64,000 nt of DNA from Aradus depressus. Lineage: Eukaryota > Arthropoda > Insecta > Hemiptera > Aradidae. This document shows, in pieces, positions 63,610 to 64,000 of the stretch. The stretch covers positions 31,195,489 through 31,259,488 of the forward strand of contig OY759224.1 of the NCBI GenBank assembly GCA_963662175.1. The letters are read 5' to 3'. Each line of letters opens with the position of its first letter. Position 1 is the first letter of the stretch. Below the pieces are notes generated by a model. It saw only the letters and a list, made by a program, of their open reading frames with translations, made no database searches and was not told the origin of the DNA. The translations under genes and the position numbers were made by a program.

Positions 63610-64000
63610 AAAATTTACTAATATAGAAATGGACTGATTATTCGGGATAACCGATGCTCTATAGTATATTGAATGGTCTCCGCTCATGCTACCTAAGTGG
63701 ACTTCAGCTTGGAAACCTCAAATCTGTCGTCAGCGTTGATTGAAAAAATCAGTTACGCTATGTGGCATATCCATAATCCCGATTTATTAGCAATAATCCA
63801 TAAAAATTTCATGAATATAGATCAAACAGTCAATGCACCATAAAAGAAAAAAACAACAGACAATTTATTTTTACAAATTTGAGACTGAAACTCAACTCAA
63901 ATTTATTATTCATAGACTGAAATCAATATCTCTATTTAAAAACTCGTTGCCACGTCACACCTCTTTGAGATTCTCCTTTGTCGGCTGCCAATATATTTTG
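63610..64000. other. Nothing recognised
   Basis: Non-repetitive as far as I can see; no frame or motif. Confidence 0.4.

Overview
This window is repeat-dominated, AT-rich eukaryotic DNA with no host gene I can name. An arthropod, most likely an insect, is suggested by the mixture of Jockey-, RTE- and Penelope-type retroelements, mariner, pogo/Tigger, hAT and Helitron remnants, two tRNA-derived SINE families, and SINE tails made of the arthropod telomere motif (CCTAA)n. That assignment is inference. Nearly every open frame is short and lies inside repeats.

The main families, labelled here for reference, are as follows. SINE-A is a roughly 350-bp tRNA-headed SINE with more than 20 full or partial copies, several with perfect target-site duplications. 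SINE-B is a second tRNA-headed SINE with three copies. Repeat A is an unclassified 490-560-bp dispersed repeat with more than 25 segments, built of internal modules between hairpin-like ends, and is the commonest insertion target. Repeats D, F and H are smaller dispersed repeats. MITE-G has long terminal inverted repeats. There are also Penelope-like element (PLE) remnants, most of them inverted pairs (foldbacks) that carry hammerhead ribozyme motifs.

Layout. 1-9 kb: AT satellite, Jockey RT remnant, SINE-B, Helitron, SINE-A pieces and a Jockey-like 3' end. 9-15 kb: a PLE with a decayed GIY-YIG domain, a LINE insertion with a 12-bp TSD, a MITE, a hammerhead foldback, and repeat A with a nested MITE. 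16-24 kb: SINE-A, repeat H with a 145-bp ribozyme-like insertion whose empty site lies at 2.98 kb, MITE-G, and a foldback with two opposed hammerheads. 25-32 kb: a GC-rich 1-kb foldback, an unidentified broken reading frame, two PLE foldbacks and a 63-bp tandem repeat. 32-35 kb: a mariner remnant and a Tigger-like element inserted in repeat A. 35-41 kb: minisatellites and a 165-176-bp satellite. 42-49 kb: repeat A with nested SINE, hAT and PLE foldback, a second ribozyme foldback, and a Helitron abutting a SINE. 49-57 kb: three weak candidate exons, a LINE 3' end and an RTE remnant. 57-60 kb: nested DNA transposons. 62-63.6 kb: a 57/64-bp minisatellite.

There is no operon or pathway logic. 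The order of events comes from nesting: repeat A and repeat H are old, and SINE-A, hAT, Tigger-like and PLE segments inserted into them. The observation I rate highest is the set of eight well-formed hammerhead cores, with six decayed ones, located in PLE foldbacks.
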